Positions 21,164-30,447 of a stretch of 64,000 nt of DNA are shown here, piece by piece. Positions within the stretch are counted from its first letter, which is position 1, and every line of letters starts with the position of its first letter. This DNA is from Bifidobacterium goeldii (lineage in GTDB: Bacteria > Actinomycetota > Actinomycetes > Actinomycetales > Bifidobacteriaceae). Where the stretch lies: assembly GCF_003951095.1 (NCBI RefSeq), contig NZ_QXGL01000003.1, forward strand, positions 186,001 to 250,000, written 5' to 3'. The notes beneath the pieces were generated by a model. That model was given only the letters and a program-made list of their open reading frames with translations, was not told where the DNA came from and made no database searches. A program made the position numbers and the translations under genes.

Positions 21164-22732
21164 GTGAATAACCGTACACAATTTGAGCAACCAGCCCCAG
21201 TCGGCGTTGAAGCGCGCGACTGGGGCTGGCGCCATTCTACTCGCAAAGATTTCGCATTACGCCACGTGAACCTCACGATTCGCCCAGGCGAGCGTGTGCT
21301 GCTACTTGGCTCATCTGGTGCTGGTAAGTCAACGTTTATGGCTGCGATGGCCGGCGTGCTGGGCAGTGATGATGAGGGTGAAAGCGAAGGCGAGCTGACC
21401 ATTGACGGCATGGACGTTCGTTCAGCCCGCGGCAAAGCTGGCCTAGTACTGCAGGATCCTGATTCACAGATTATTTTGGAACGTGCTGGCGATGATGCTG
21501 CTTTCGCTTGTGAAAATCTGGGCATTCCGCGTGCACAAATATGGCAGCGCGTTCGCGAAGCGCTCGATATTGTTGGCCTCGAATCACTCGAACTGACTCA
21601 CTCCACGCGTCACTTGTCTGGCGGTCAGCGTCAACGCTTGGCTTTGGCTGATGTGCTCGCAATGCGCCCCGGCTTGCTGCTGCTTGACGAACCGACCGCG
21701 AACCTTGACCCTGAAGGCGTCAAGGAAGTACATGATGCAGTCAAGCATGTGGTTGAATCTACCGGCCAAACCATGGTGGTAGTCGAACATCATATTGATG
21801 TGTGGCTTGACTTAGTAGACCGAGTGATTGTGCTGGGCACTGCGGGCGATAGCGGCAATAATGAGGGCGGCGTGCTCGCGGATGGTACGCCGGATGAAGT
21901 CTTTTCCACCATGGGCGATGTGCTCGCTCAAGGTGGCGCTTGGGTTCCAGGCCGTAATATTCCTGACTATCGTGCGGGGCATGCTCCTGAGCAAGATAGT
22001 ATTCATTTCCAAGCAGCATCTTCAACACTGACAGCTTCCCTCGACCCAGATGAGCCAGTATTGCAATGCCGAGATTTGAGTTTTGGCCGCGGTACGGCAC
22101 TCGGTACTGGAGTCAACCTTGACTTTTACCCGGGCACTATTTACGCATTGATGGGCCCGAACGGCGCTGGAAAATCAACGCTGGCATTGACACTGGCTGG
22201 GTTGCTCAAGCCACTAGCTGGGCATGTAACCATTGCGCCAAGTCTCGCCCCCAAGCCCAATCACTTGGAACCGTTCTCATGGAAAAGCCGCCAACTGTTG
22301 GGGCGTATCGGCATGGTATTCCAAGAGCCTGAGCACCAATTCGCTGCCAATACTGTGCGCGATGAAGTAGCGATCGGGCCAAAATCGATGGGCAAAACCC
22401 AAGAGGAAGCGTATGCGATCGCCGATGAGATGCTGGAACGTATGAATCTCACCCGATTCGCAGTAGGCAATCCATACACCTTGTCTGGTGGTGAGAAGCG
22501 TAGGCTTTCGGTTGCTTCGATGCTGGCTGCAGCTCCTCACATTTTGATTATGGACGAACCGACATTCGGTCAGGATTTTCGCACGTGGTCTGAAATGGTC
22601 AAGTTGATCGCCGGTATTCGTGACCTTGGATGCACGGTGATTATGGTCACTCACGATGAGCCGTTGGTTGAGTCTTTGGGCGCAACTGCCATCCATTTCA
22701 AGCCGACATCACACGATGAAAGGAAGGCATGA
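21164..22732 (+). CDS. ykoD: ECF transporter duplicated ATPase YkoD
   Basis: A 522-residue fusion of two ABC ATPase domains that powers the vitamin transporter. Domain 1 has Walker A GSSGAGKST and signature LSGGQRQRLAL followed by a Walker B ending LLLLDEPT. Domain 2 starts at about residue 300 with Walker A GPNGAGKST, signature LSGGEKRRL and Walker B ILIMDEPT. Both halves therefore look active. The start is a GTG four bases after the ykoE stop, with a poor ribosome binding site, suggesting translational coupling. It overlaps ykoC by four bases. Such double-ATPase proteins are typical of the ykoE-D-C type of ECF transporter. Confidence 0.94.
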   Translation: MNNRTQFEQPAPVGVEARDWGWRHSTRKDFALRHVNLTIRPGERVLLLGSSGAGKSTFMAAMAGVLGSDDEGESEGELTIDGMDVRSARGKAGLVLQDPDSQIILERAGDDAAFACENLGIPRAQIWQRVREALDIVGLESLELTHSTRHLSGGQRQRLALADVLAMRPGLLLLDEPTANLDPEGVKEVHDAVKHVVESTGQTMVVVEHHIDVWLDLVDRVIVLGTAGDSGNNEGGVLADGTPDEVFSTMGDVLAQGGAWVPGRNIPDYRAGHAPEQDSIHFQAASSTLTASLDPDEPVLQCRDLSFGRGTALGTGVNLDFYPGTIYALMGPNGAGKSTLALTLAGLLKPLAGHVTIAPSLAPKPNHLEPFSWKSRQLLGRIGMVFQEPEHQFAANTVRDEVAIGPKSMGKTQEEAYAIADEMLERMNLTRFAVGNPYTLSGGEKRRLSVASMLAAAPHILIMDEPTFGQDFRTWSEMVKLIAGIRDLGCTVIMVTHDEPLVESLGATAIHFKPTSHDERKA

Positions 22733-23583
22733 TGAGCGCAGCTGAACCGCACACTGCAAGCTTATCGATTACCGTAACGCCTCCTGATGAGCGGCACGAG
22801 CAGGCCAAGCCAGCGTCACAATCATGGTTTATCGCCAAGCTCAATCCAGTCAGTCGTTTTATATGCCCACTGTTTATGAGCCTGCCATTGTTCTTTACCC
22901 TGGACGTGGTCTCTGGATCAATTCAGTTCGGCGTAGTACTGATTCTGCTGTGGATCGGTGGCATTAACCCACTCGTAGTTATGCGGCGTACTTGGCCAGT
23001 GTGGTGGGGCGCATTTTTCGGCTTCATCACCATTGCCATGTACGGCCGTACTGGTGGCACGATTTATTGCTCATGGGGAGCAGTGACGATCAGTGACGGA
23101 TCACTGTATATTGCGTGCGCAACGTTTTTACGTGTGGCTGCTATTGCCGTTCCTAGTGTGATGTTCATGTTGGATCTCGACCCTACTGATCTTGCAGATG
23201 GACTGGTACAGATCCTGCATCTTTCGCCACGATTCGTGTACGGAGGCCTAGCCGGTATCCGCATGTTCACACTGCTGCAGGAAGATTGGCGAGCGCTTGG
23301 TCTTTCCCGCCGCTCTCGCGGATTAGGCGACGGCAATGCGGTAGCGCGCATGTTCTCTCAAGCATTTGGACTGCTGGTTCTTTCCATTCGCCGTGCTACA
23401 AAGCTAGCTACCGCTATGGAAGCACGAGGCTTTGGTAGTGATACTGAGCGCAGTCAAGCACGTGTTTCGCAGCTGCATACCATTGATTGGATTGCATACG
23501 TGGTGAGCATTATCATTCCGCTGACTGCTGTTGGTATTGCTATCGCTACCGGCAACTGGCATTCTCCGCTTCGAGGCGCGTGA
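22729..23583 (+). CDS. ykoC: ECF transporter transmembrane component YkoC
   Basis: A 284-residue T-component (EcfT/CbiQ type) that couples the ATPases to the S-component. A polar N-terminus of about 40 residues is followed by about six hydrophobic segments. The conserved cytoplasmic coupling motifs are present: ALGLSRRSRGLG near residue 190 and AMEARGFGS near 228. Start by ATG-ATG overlapping the ykoD stop, with GAAAGGAAGG just upstream. It is the last gene of the TPP-controlled unit, followed by a UUCG-loop terminator. Confidence 0.93.
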   Translation: MMSAAEPHTASLSITVTPPDERHEQAKPASQSWFIAKLNPVSRFICPLFMSLPLFFTLDVVSGSIQFGVVLILLWIGGINPLVVMRRTWPVWWGAFFGFITIAMYGRTGGTIYCSWGAVTISDGSLYIACATFLRVAAIAVPSVMFMLDLDPTDLADGLVQILHLSPRFVYGGLAGIRMFTLLQEDWRALGLSRRSRGLGDGNAVARMFSQAFGLLVLSIRRATKLATAMEARGFGSDTERSQARVSQLHTIDWIAYVVSIIIPLTAVGIAIATGNWHSPLRGA

Positions 23584-23605
23584 GCTATCGGTGATGACAG
23601 TAGAC

Positions 23606-23630
23606 AAGCCCGCGTTCGCGCGGGCTTTGC
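23606..23630 (+). terminator. Intrinsic terminator with TTCG tetraloop
   Basis: A 9-bp stem AAGCCCGCG/CGCGGGCTT (23606-23614 with 23619-23627) with a stable TTCG loop and a short T tail. It closes the ykoEDC transcript. Confidence 0.8.
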
Positions 23631-23645
23631 TGTAGGGTAGTGGCT

Positions 23646-24539
23646 ATGCCGATTAATGCTCAGATTCTTGACAATCCAAAGTCCGACCGTGTGCGCCGCG
23701 TCGCAGAGTTAACCAACCGCAAAGCGCGCGAACGTTCCGGACGTTTCCTGATCGAAGGCCCGCAATCGGTGCGCGAAGCCGTAATGTGGCATCCGGAAAT
23801 TGTCAGTGATCTGTATGTCGAAGCTGTTGAAGGGGAGCGCGGTCCGCGAATCGACAGCGAGACACTGCGTCAGATCGTCGAAAGTGCTCAGCATAACGGC
23901 AAGGGGCACGCACAGGCCAAAATCTATGTGCATCCGGCAAGCCGTGAAGTGATGCATCGTATCAGCCCTGACTGCCAAGGTATTGCCGCAGTCGGTAACG
24001 CTGAAGCCATGCAGTCAGACGCGCACAATCTTCACTTCGAACACAAGCCGTTCATCGCCGCGTTCTGGCAGGTGCGCGACCCAGGCAATGCTGGCACCGT
24101 GATCCGCGCAGCCGATGCTGCAGGCTGTGATGCAGTCGTGTTCATAGACGACTGTGTTGACACGCTCAACCCCAAAGTAATTCGCTCTACCGCCGGCTCA
24201 CTATTCCATATTCCTGTAGTGCGCATGGGCACTGATGAATTCTTCACCTGGTCGGCTGAGCACAGCATTACTACCATTGCAGCTGACGTATACGGTGTCG
24301 ATCAGTATGCTCCCGTAGAGTTGCCTGAACTATTGGAATCACAGCGCGACATGCTTCACGATGCCAAAGCCGTTATTTTCGGCAACGAGGCTCGCGGCCT
24401 TGAGGCGGAATTATTACGCCACGTTGACCATATTGTGCGCATTCCGCTGTATGGAAAAGCCGAGTCGCTTAACCTAGCTACTAGTGCCGCGATCATGCTG
24501 ATGAGCATGGCTATGTCGAGCCATATAGGAACAATGTGA
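23646..24539 (+). CDS. SpoU/TrmH-family RNA 2'-O-methyltransferase
   Basis: A 297-residue RNA ribose methyltransferase of the SPOUT superfamily. The N-terminus (KSDRVRRVAELTNRKARERSG) is the substrate-binding domain of RlmB/TsnR-like enzymes. The C-terminal half has the three SpoU motifs: DPGNAGTVIRAADAAG, FGNEARGL and IPLYGKAESLNLATSAAI. The last two form the knotted S-adenosylmethionine site. Probable substrate is 23S rRNA, but the exact nucleotide cannot be read from sequence. The ATG at 23646 is preferred over the GTG at 23640 because GGG lies eight bases upstream of it. It sits directly before pheS-pheT. Confidence 0.9.
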   Translation: MPINAQILDNPKSDRVRRVAELTNRKARERSGRFLIEGPQSVREAVMWHPEIVSDLYVEAVEGERGPRIDSETLRQIVESAQHNGKGHAQAKIYVHPASREVMHRISPDCQGIAAVGNAEAMQSDAHNLHFEHKPFIAAFWQVRDPGNAGTVIRAADAAGCDAVVFIDDCVDTLNPKVIRSTAGSLFHIPVVRMGTDEFFTWSAEHSITTIAADVYGVDQYAPVELPELLESQRDMLHDAKAVIFGNEARGLEAELLRHVDHIVRIPLYGKAESLNLATSAAIMLMSMAMSSHIGTM

Positions 24540-24626
24540 ACTCGGTAAAACGCTGGGATTCCATGATTTTTGGCGCGTGAAAACAACCTAGAAAACAACC
24601 TAGTGAACAAGGATGAAAGGGTTCTC

Positions 24627-25694
24627 GTGGCAGACAATGCTCTCTTCGATGCCCAAGCGGTAACCGACGCGGTTGCCGAGGGCATCAGCAAGATTCAGAA
24701 CGCCTCCAGCTTGGAGGAACTTAAAGCCATTAAGGCACAGTATGCCGGAGCCGAGTCAGCGATGACCAAGGCCAGCAAGGCAATCGGTTCGCTGCCTGCT
24801 GATCAGAAGAAGGAAGCCGGCAAGCTCATGGGCAAGCTGCGCGCCGACTTCGGCCGTGCGTTCGGCCCGAAGGAAGCCGAGCTTAAGGAAGCTGCTGAGC
24901 AGGCTGCGCTCGCTGCTGAGACTGTGGATATGACCCTGCCGGTCAACCGCAAGCCGCTGGGCGCTCGCCACCCGATTTCGCGCGTGATTGAAGATATTGA
25001 AGACTTCTTCACCTCGATGGGCTGGCAGATTTCTGCAGGCCCCGAGGTGGAAACTGAGTGGTTTAACTTTGACGCATTGAACTTTGGTCCGGATCATCCT
25101 GCTCGCCAGATGCAGGACACGTTCTATGTCAAGGGCAACCAGGCTCGTGATGCTGCTGGCTTCGTGGGCTCCAACATGGTGGTGCGTACGCAGACTTCGT
25201 CCGATCAGGTGCGCGCTCTGATCGAACGCGGTGTGCCGCTGTACATTGCCTCCCCGGGTCGCGTGTTCCGTACCGACGAGCTTGACGCTACGCACACTCC
25301 GGTGTTCCACCAGATCGAAGGTCTCGCGGTTGACAAGCACTTGACGATGGCCAACCTCAAGGGTGTACTCGACAAGCTGGCTGTTGCCATGTTCGGCCCG
25401 GAAGCTAAGACCCGCTTGCGCCCGAGCTACTTCCCGTTCACTGAGCCGAGCGCTGAGCTTGACCTGTGGTTCCCGGATAAGAAGGGTGGCGCTGGCTGGC
25501 TCGAATGGGGTGGCTGCGGCATGGTTAACCCGAACGTGCTCAAGTCCGCGGGCATTGACCCGAACGTGTACACCGGTTTCGCATTCGGCATGGGTATTGA
25601 ACGTACCCTGCTGCTGCGCCACGACATTAACGACATGCACGACCTGGTTGAAGGCGACGTGCGATTCAGCGAACAGTTTGTGATGGGGGAGTGA
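24627..25694 (+). CDS. pheS: Phenylalanine-tRNA ligase alpha subunit
   Basis: The catalytic subunit of the alpha2-beta2 enzyme that charges tRNA-Phe. The N-terminal coiled coil (residues about 1-85) binds tRNA. Class II motif 2 ([17 protein letters not shown]) and motif 3 ([16 protein letters not shown]) are present. The GTG at 24627, with AAAGG upstream, gives a 355-residue protein of normal family length. The longer frame from 24570 adds 19 residues without a ribosome binding site. The gap from the methyltransferase is under 90 bases, so there is no room for a T-box leader. pheT follows after 7 bases. Confidence 0.96.
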   Translation: MADNALFDAQAVTDAVAEGISKIQNASSLEELKAIKAQYAGAESAMTKASKAIGSLPADQKKEAGKLMGKLRADFGRAFGPKEAELKEAAEQAALAAETVDMTLPVNRKPLGARHPISRVIEDIEDFFTSMGWQISAGPEVETEWFNFDALNFGPDHPARQMQDTFYVKGNQARDAAGFVGSNMVVRTQTSSDQVRALIERGVPLYIASPGRVFRTDELDATHTPVFHQIEGLAVDKHLTMANLKGVLDKLAVAMFGPEAKTRLRPSYFPFTEPSAELDLWFPDKKGGAGWLEWGGCGMVNPNVLKSAGIDPNVYTGFAFGMGIERTLLLRHDINDMHDLVEGDVRFSEQFVMGE

Positions 25695-25701
25695 TTGACC
25701 C

Positions 25702-28308
25702 ATGCCTATGGTTGATATTGATTGGCTCAAGGAACACGTGTCTGTTCCCGAGGACCTGACCTACGAGCAGCTGGCCAAGGACCTCGTCAAGGTCGGTCTT
25801 GAAGAGGAAGAAATCCACGCCTCTCAGGTCACTGGCCCGATCGTCGTCGGCTACGTGGTTGACGCAACTCCTGAACCGCAGAAGAACGGCAAGATCATCA
25901 ACTGGTGCCATGTTGATGTTGGCCCAGCCTACAACGCGGTCGATGAGAACGGCGTGAAGGTGCCGCGCGGCATTATTTGCGGCGCACCCAACATGAAGGC
26001 TGGCGAGAAGGTCGTCGTGACGCTGCCGGGTGCCGTGCTGCCGGGCAATTTCAAGATTGAACCGCGCAAGACTTACGGTCATATTTCTGACGGTATGTGC
26101 GCCTCTGAGCGCGAACTGGGCTTGGGTGATAACCACGACGGTATCATCCTGCTGCGCAATTATGGCTTCACTCCCGAAGAGTACAAGGCTTTGAAGCCGG
26201 GCGATGACGCGATGCACCTGCTGCACCTCGATCAGCCGCTGCTGGAGATCAACATCACTCCAGACCGTGGTTACGCATTCTCCTACCGTGGCGTGGCTCG
26301 CGAATACCACCACTCCACTGGCGCTGAATACGTTGATCCAGTGACCGAGCTGAACAAGCGTCTGCCGCAGCCCGTTACCGAGCCGGGTGTGCACGGTGAC
26401 ATTGAAGTGGCGATTGAAGATAACAATCCGATTCACGGTGTGGTCGGCTGCGATCGCTATGTGGCTCGTGCGGTACACGGTTTTGATCCGAACGCGCACA
26501 CGCCAAACTGGATGCGTCGCCGTCTGATCCGCGCTGGCATGCGTTCCATTTCGCTGGCCGTAGACGTGACCAACTACGTGATGCTTGATCTCGGTCAGCC
26601 GATGCACGCGTACGATCTCGACAAGCTCGAGGGCCCGATTGTTGTGCGCCGCGCCAACCAGGGTGAAAAGCTCACCACGCTCGATGGTAAGGAGCATGAG
26701 CTCAGCCCCGAGGATCTGCTGATTACCGATTCGCCGAACGGCCAGCGTGCTTCTCGTATTCTTGGCCTTGCCGGTGTGATGGGCGGCCTGTACGGTGAGG
26801 TGACTGCCGAAACGAAGAACATCCTGCTGGAAGCTGCACACTTCGATCAGGTGTCTATCGCGCGTTCTGCTCGCCGTCACAAGATCCCCTCCGAGGCGTC
26901 TCGTCGTTTCGAACGCGGTGTTGACTCGCAGCTGCAGCCGGCCGCAGCCCAGATGGCTTGCGAACTGCTGATGAAGTACGGTAACGGTGATCCGTCTGAG
27001 CATCCGACTGATGTGAACAACACGGTTCGTCGCCGTCCGATTCAGTTCAAGGCTAGCGAAGTCGCTCGCGTGGCTGGTCTTGATGTCGATATCAACCGTA
27101 TCGGTGACATTCTTACCGATGTTGGCTGCCGCGTTGCCGGTGGCGGCAATGGTGAGTTCTCGGTGTCGGCACCAAGCTGGCGCCCGGACCTGAATGAACC
27201 GTGCGATCTGGTTGAAGAAGTAGCCCGCCTGGTTGGCTACGATGAGATTCCGGTTATCGTGCCTCCAGCCCCGGTTGAGGGTGCTGTCGGTTTGACTGTA
27301 AACCAGCAGCGTCAGCGTTGGGTGGCGAACACGCTTGCCGAGTATGGCATGATCGAATCGCTCAGCTACCCGTTTGTTGGCGACGACGACTTCAAGGCGT
27401 TCTCCTACAACCCGGATGAGATCAAGCCGGTGAGCGTTGAGATTGCAAACCCGCTGGCAGGCGACCGCCCGTACCTGCGCCGCGATGTGTTGCCGACACT
27501 GGCAACCACTGTGCAGCGCAACCTGCGCCGTGGTATCGAAAACGTGCACCTGTACGAGATCGGCCACGTGTACTTGTGGGATCCGAATGCGCCGGCTATC
27601 CCAGCTCTGCCTGGTGGCGTGCGCCCGAGCAATGAACAGCTGAAGGCGCTTGACGCAGGTCTGCCGGATCAGCCGCTGCATGTTGCTGGTCTGTTCACTG
27701 GCCTGGCAGTCGACTCTGGTTGGCTGGGCGAACATCGTGCAGTCGATTGGACTGACGCTGTTGAAGCAGTGCGTCGTATTGGCGAGCGTATTGGTGCTGA
27801 TCTCGAACTCGACCAGCCTGCTGCCGATCAGGTGCCTGCACAGTGGCATCCTGGCCGTGCTGCCAAGGTAGTGTCCGCTGGCCGCGTTGTGGGCATGGTT
27901 GGCGAGCTGCATCCGCATGTTGATGAAGCGCTCGGCTTGCCGCAGCATTCCGCTGCGTTCGAGCTGAACCTGACGGATCTGTTCGCCACCCTTGAGGGCA
28001 AGCCGGTACAGGCTAAGCCAATCTCCACGTTCCCGCCGGTCAAGCAGGATCTGGCCTTCACGGTGCCCGATACTGTTACCGCAGCCCAGTTGGAACGCGT
28101 GATTGAAGAAGCCGCAGGCGACAATCTGGAATCCATTTCGCTATTCGACGTCTTCACCGGCGATCAGATTGGCGAACACATGAAGTCGCTGGCTTTCGCG
28201 GTCACCTTCCGTGCGCCTGACAAGACGCTGACCGCAGATGACAGTGAAGCAATTCGCGCCGCGATCGTTGCTAAGGCTGCTGAAATCGGTGCGCAGCTGC
28301 GCGCCTGA
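25702..28308 (+). CDS. pheT: Phenylalanine-tRNA ligase beta subunit
   Basis: The partner of PheS, used for tRNA recognition and editing of mischarged Tyr. At 868 residues it is somewhat longer than the usual 800. Domains in order: N-terminal tRNA-binding OB fold (about 45-165), B3/B4 editing domain (about 225-400), B5 domain (about 425-500), catalytic-like core, and a C-terminal FDX-ACB anticodon-binding domain (about 770-868, starting STFPPVKQDLAFTV). Two ATG codons (25702 and 25708) are possible starts; GGGGGAG lies upstream of both. Translationally close to pheS, forming a standard pheST operon. Confidence 0.96.
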   Translation: MPMVDIDWLKEHVSVPEDLTYEQLAKDLVKVGLEEEEIHASQVTGPIVVGYVVDATPEPQKNGKIINWCHVDVGPAYNAVDENGVKVPRGIICGAPNMKAGEKVVVTLPGAVLPGNFKIEPRKTYGHISDGMCASERELGLGDNHDGIILLRNYGFTPEEYKALKPGDDAMHLLHLDQPLLEINITPDRGYAFSYRGVAREYHHSTGAEYVDPVTELNKRLPQPVTEPGVHGDIEVAIEDNNPIHGVVGCDRYVARAVHGFDPNAHTPNWMRRRLIRAGMRSISLAVDVTNYVMLDLGQPMHAYDLDKLEGPIVVRRANQGEKLTTLDGKEHELSPEDLLITDSPNGQRASRILGLAGVMGGLYGEVTAETKNILLEAAHFDQVSIARSARRHKIPSEASRRFERGVDSQLQPAAAQMACELLMKYGNGDPSEHPTDVNNTVRRRPIQFKASEVARVAGLDVDINRIGDILTDVGCRVAGGGNGEFSVSAPSWRPDLNEPCDLVEEVARLVGYDEIPVIVPPAPVEGAVGLTVNQQRQRWVANTLAEYGMIESLSYPFVGDDDFKAFSYNPDEIKPVSVEIANPLAGDRPYLRRDVLPTLATTVQRNLRRGIENVHLYEIGHVYLWDPNAPAIPALPGGVRPSNEQLKALDAGLPDQPLHVAGLFTGLAVDSGWLGEHRAVDWTDAVEAVRRIGERIGADLELDQPAADQVPAQWHPGRAAKVVSAGRVVGMVGELHPHVDEALGLPQHSAAFELNLTDLFATLEGKPVQAKPISTFPPVKQDLAFTVPDTVTAAQLERVIEEAAGDNLESISLFDVFTGDQIGEHMKSLAFAVTFRAPDKTLTADDSEAIRAAIVAKAAEIGAQLRA

Positions 28309-28375
28309 CAAGTAGTCGAAACACGAGTCGAATCTGACAGCAGTGCAGACGACGCAAACTAAGGAGTGAGTGCCC

Positions 28376-29209
28376 ATGACCGAGCCGTATCAGCAGCCAA
28401 GCAATCCCGATGGCAATTCCAGCGGGAACGCGAGTCCTGAAACGGCTCAACCAGTGGGCACTTCGCCGTCTGCACCGTCTGCACCGTCTGCACCGTCTGC
28501 ACAGGCGCCGTCAGCACCATCGGCGTCTTCGACTCCCTCCACGCCGGCAACGTCCGCTGCTTCTTCAACGTCTCAATCTGCGCAGTACGCTGTTCCCGAG
28601 CCACAGTATGGGCAGCGTGTTCAACCGGAATATGGCGCGTTAGCTAGCCAATTCCCGGCAAACTATAATCCTTATGTTTATGGGGGAGCGCCAGCTCAAG
28701 AAGCCACTGCCTCATCTGCGCAGGGTTCGCCACAAGGGCCAGTGACTACGCCGATGCCAGGATATGCAGGGTCTGATGGACGTGATCCATACCCATACCC
28801 GTATTATGGTTCGCCGCAAGGCGCAGGTTCGGGCCATCCGCTTCCTGGAGATGCGGATTATGTGCCGAACTATTATCACGGCATTGATCTCAACGATCCG
28901 CGGCAAAACCCCATGTATGGGCGTTGGGACGCATACGCCATTATTTCTTTCATTGTTTCGCTCTTCTTTGCGATGCCAGTATTGCCAGCGGTAATGGGCA
29001 TCATTGCAATTTGGCGTACACGCAAATTCCATACCAAGGGGTTTGCTTTGGCAGTTGCCGCGATCATTATCAATGTGCTCATGACCATTGGTATGGCTTG
29101 GCTGGCATTGAATGGATATAGCATCGATGATGTGTATGCGCAGATGTTGAACATGATGGGATATGGTTCATCTTCTGATCAGGATGTGATATCAGCAATG
29201 GCTGAGTAG
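28376..29209 (+). CDS. DUF4190 domain membrane protein with Pro/Ala-rich N-terminus
   Basis: About 277 residues. The first 165 are disordered, rich in Pro, Ser, Ala, Gln and Tyr. They include a stretch of Ala-Pro-Ser repeats encoded by four perfect 9-base units (28466-28501). The C-terminal part has two transmembrane helices (about residues 180-205 and 220-245) separated by the charged turn WRTRKFHTKGFALA, the typical DUF4190 layout of small Gram-positive membrane proteins. A conserved GRWDAYAIISFIVS motif starts the first helix. The ATG at 28376 follows AAGGAGTGAGTGCCC. Function unknown. Confidence 0.78.
   Translation: MTEPYQQPSNPDGNSSGNASPETAQPVGTSPSAPSAPSAPSAQAPSAPSASSTPSTPATSAASSTSQSAQYAVPEPQYGQRVQPEYGALASQFPANYNPYVYGGAPAQEATASSAQGSPQGPVTTPMPGYAGSDGRDPYPYPYYGSPQGAGSGHPLPGDADYVPNYYHGIDLNDPRQNPMYGRWDAYAIISFIVSLFFAMPVLPAVMGIIAIWRTRKFHTKGFALAVAAIIINVLMTIGMAWLALNGYSIDDVYAQMLNMMGYGSSSDQDVISAMAE
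28466..28501 (+). repeat. Four 9-base tandem units in the DUF4190 gene
   Basis: CCGTCTGCA is repeated four times without mismatch, encoding repeated Pro-Ser-Ala. The unit length is a multiple of three, so slippage changes linker length without frameshift. Confidence 0.9.
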
Positions 29210-29280
29210 TTGCATAGAGAAATGCAAATTTGTGGGATGCGTGTATGCGTGTCACTGTGATCGTTCACGGCGACACGCAT

Positions 29281-29318
29281 TTTGCATATTATGCAATGTA
29301 CTGCATAACGTGTATACT
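29281..29318 (+). promoter_or_regulatory. ArgR boxes and promoter of argC
   Basis: TTGCATATTATGCAA (29282-29296) is a perfect palindrome of ARG-box type. Five bases on, a half-conserved second box starts at TGCATAACGTGTATAC (29302). A -10-like TATACT (29313-29318) falls inside the second box, so bound arginine repressor would block polymerase. The argC ATG is 34 bases downstream of that hexamer. Recognition rests on similarity to known ARG boxes and the gene downstream. Confidence 0.8.
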
Positions 29319-29352
29319 CGCTCGTGTTCGTTCGTGATGAAAAGAGCATGAT

Positions 29353-30447
29353 ATGGCGAGATACACAGTAGCGGTGGCAGGTGCCACCGGATATGCGGGA
29401 GGGGAGGCATTGCGCATCCTCGCCGCCCATCCTGACTTTGAAGTGACCTGCGTGGCTGGCCACTCTTCAGTGGGGCAAAAGCTCGGTGCACATATGCCGC
29501 ATATTCCTCAGCTCGCAAACCTGACCGTTGAAGACACCACGCCTGAAGCATTGAACGGTCATGACGTGATCATTCTGGCATTGCCTCACGGCGCATCTGG
29601 CGCACTCGCTGCCAAACTCGATCCTCAAGCTGTTGTGGTAGACCTTGGTGCTGATCACCGTCTTGAAGAACAAAGCGCGTGGGATGCCTTCTACGGTGGT
29701 GACTTCTACGAGCATTGGACGTACGGTATGCCCGAGCTTATCGTTGGCAAAGACAGCGATGGCGACTATGTGCGTCAACGTGAAGCATTGCGTGGAGTCA
29801 AGCGCATCGCCGGCCCAGGCTGCAACGTTACTGCCACTACGCTGGCTCTCCAGCCCGGTATCGCTGAGGGACTTGTTGAACCGCAGGATATTGTTGCTGA
29901 CCTAGTCGTTGGCTATTCGGGCGCTGGAAAGAACCTCAAGCGTACGAACCTGCTCGCAGCCGAAGCGATGGGTTCCGCCTTACCGTACTCTGTAGGCGGC
30001 ACGCATCGTCATATTCCTGAGATTTTGCAGAACTTCGCTCATGCTGCTGGCTTACAGGCAGCTGACGCTAACCAGTTCACTATGTCGTTCACTCCGATCC
30101 TTGCCCCCATGTCGCGTGGTATTCTCGCCACCGTGTCCGCCAAACTCACTGACAAGGGCTTGGCACTGAGCGACGAGGAGATCCGCGCCGTATGGGCCAA
30201 GGCTTACGAAGGCCAAGACTTTATGGTGCTGCTGCCTGAAGGCACGCTGCCAGCTACCGGTAATATCATCGGTTCAAACGCAGCTCACTTGCAGGTAGTG
30301 GTGGACCGTCATTCCGGCAGGCTGCTAGCGTTTGCTGCCATCGACAACCTCAACCGAGGTACCGCCGGTCAGGCCGTACAGTCATTGAACGTTGCACTGG
30401 GACTTCCCGAAGATAAGGGACTGACGAAGATTGGAGTTGCACCGTGA
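29353..30447 (+). CDS. argC: N-acetyl-gamma-glutamyl-phosphate reductase
   Basis: Third step of arginine synthesis: NADPH-dependent reduction of N-acetylglutamyl phosphate to the semialdehyde, in the cytoplasm. The N-terminal nucleotide-binding motif GATGYAGGEALRIL and the catalytic Cys157 in GPGCNVTAT are present. The HRHIPEI motif and normal length (364 residues) support it. First gene of the arginine cluster, downstream of ArgR boxes. Its stop overlaps the argJ start by four bases, indicating coupled translation. Confidence 0.97.
   Translation: MARYTVAVAGATGYAGGEALRILAAHPDFEVTCVAGHSSVGQKLGAHMPHIPQLANLTVEDTTPEALNGHDVIILALPHGASGALAAKLDPQAVVVDLGADHRLEEQSAWDAFYGGDFYEHWTYGMPELIVGKDSDGDYVRQREALRGVKRIAGPGCNVTATTLALQPGIAEGLVEPQDIVADLVVGYSGAGKNLKRTNLLAAEAMGSALPYSVGGTHRHIPEILQNFAHAAGLQAADANQFTMSFTPILAPMSRGILATVSAKLTDKGLALSDEEIRAVWAKAYEGQDFMVLLPEGTLPATGNIIGSNAAHLQVVVDRHSGRLLAFAAIDNLNRGTAGQAVQSLNVALGLPEDKGLTKIGVAP

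Noticed and set aside
25666..27948. 760-codon open frame on the minus strand
   Set aside because: Antisense shadow of pheT with unlikely His/Arg-rich composition.
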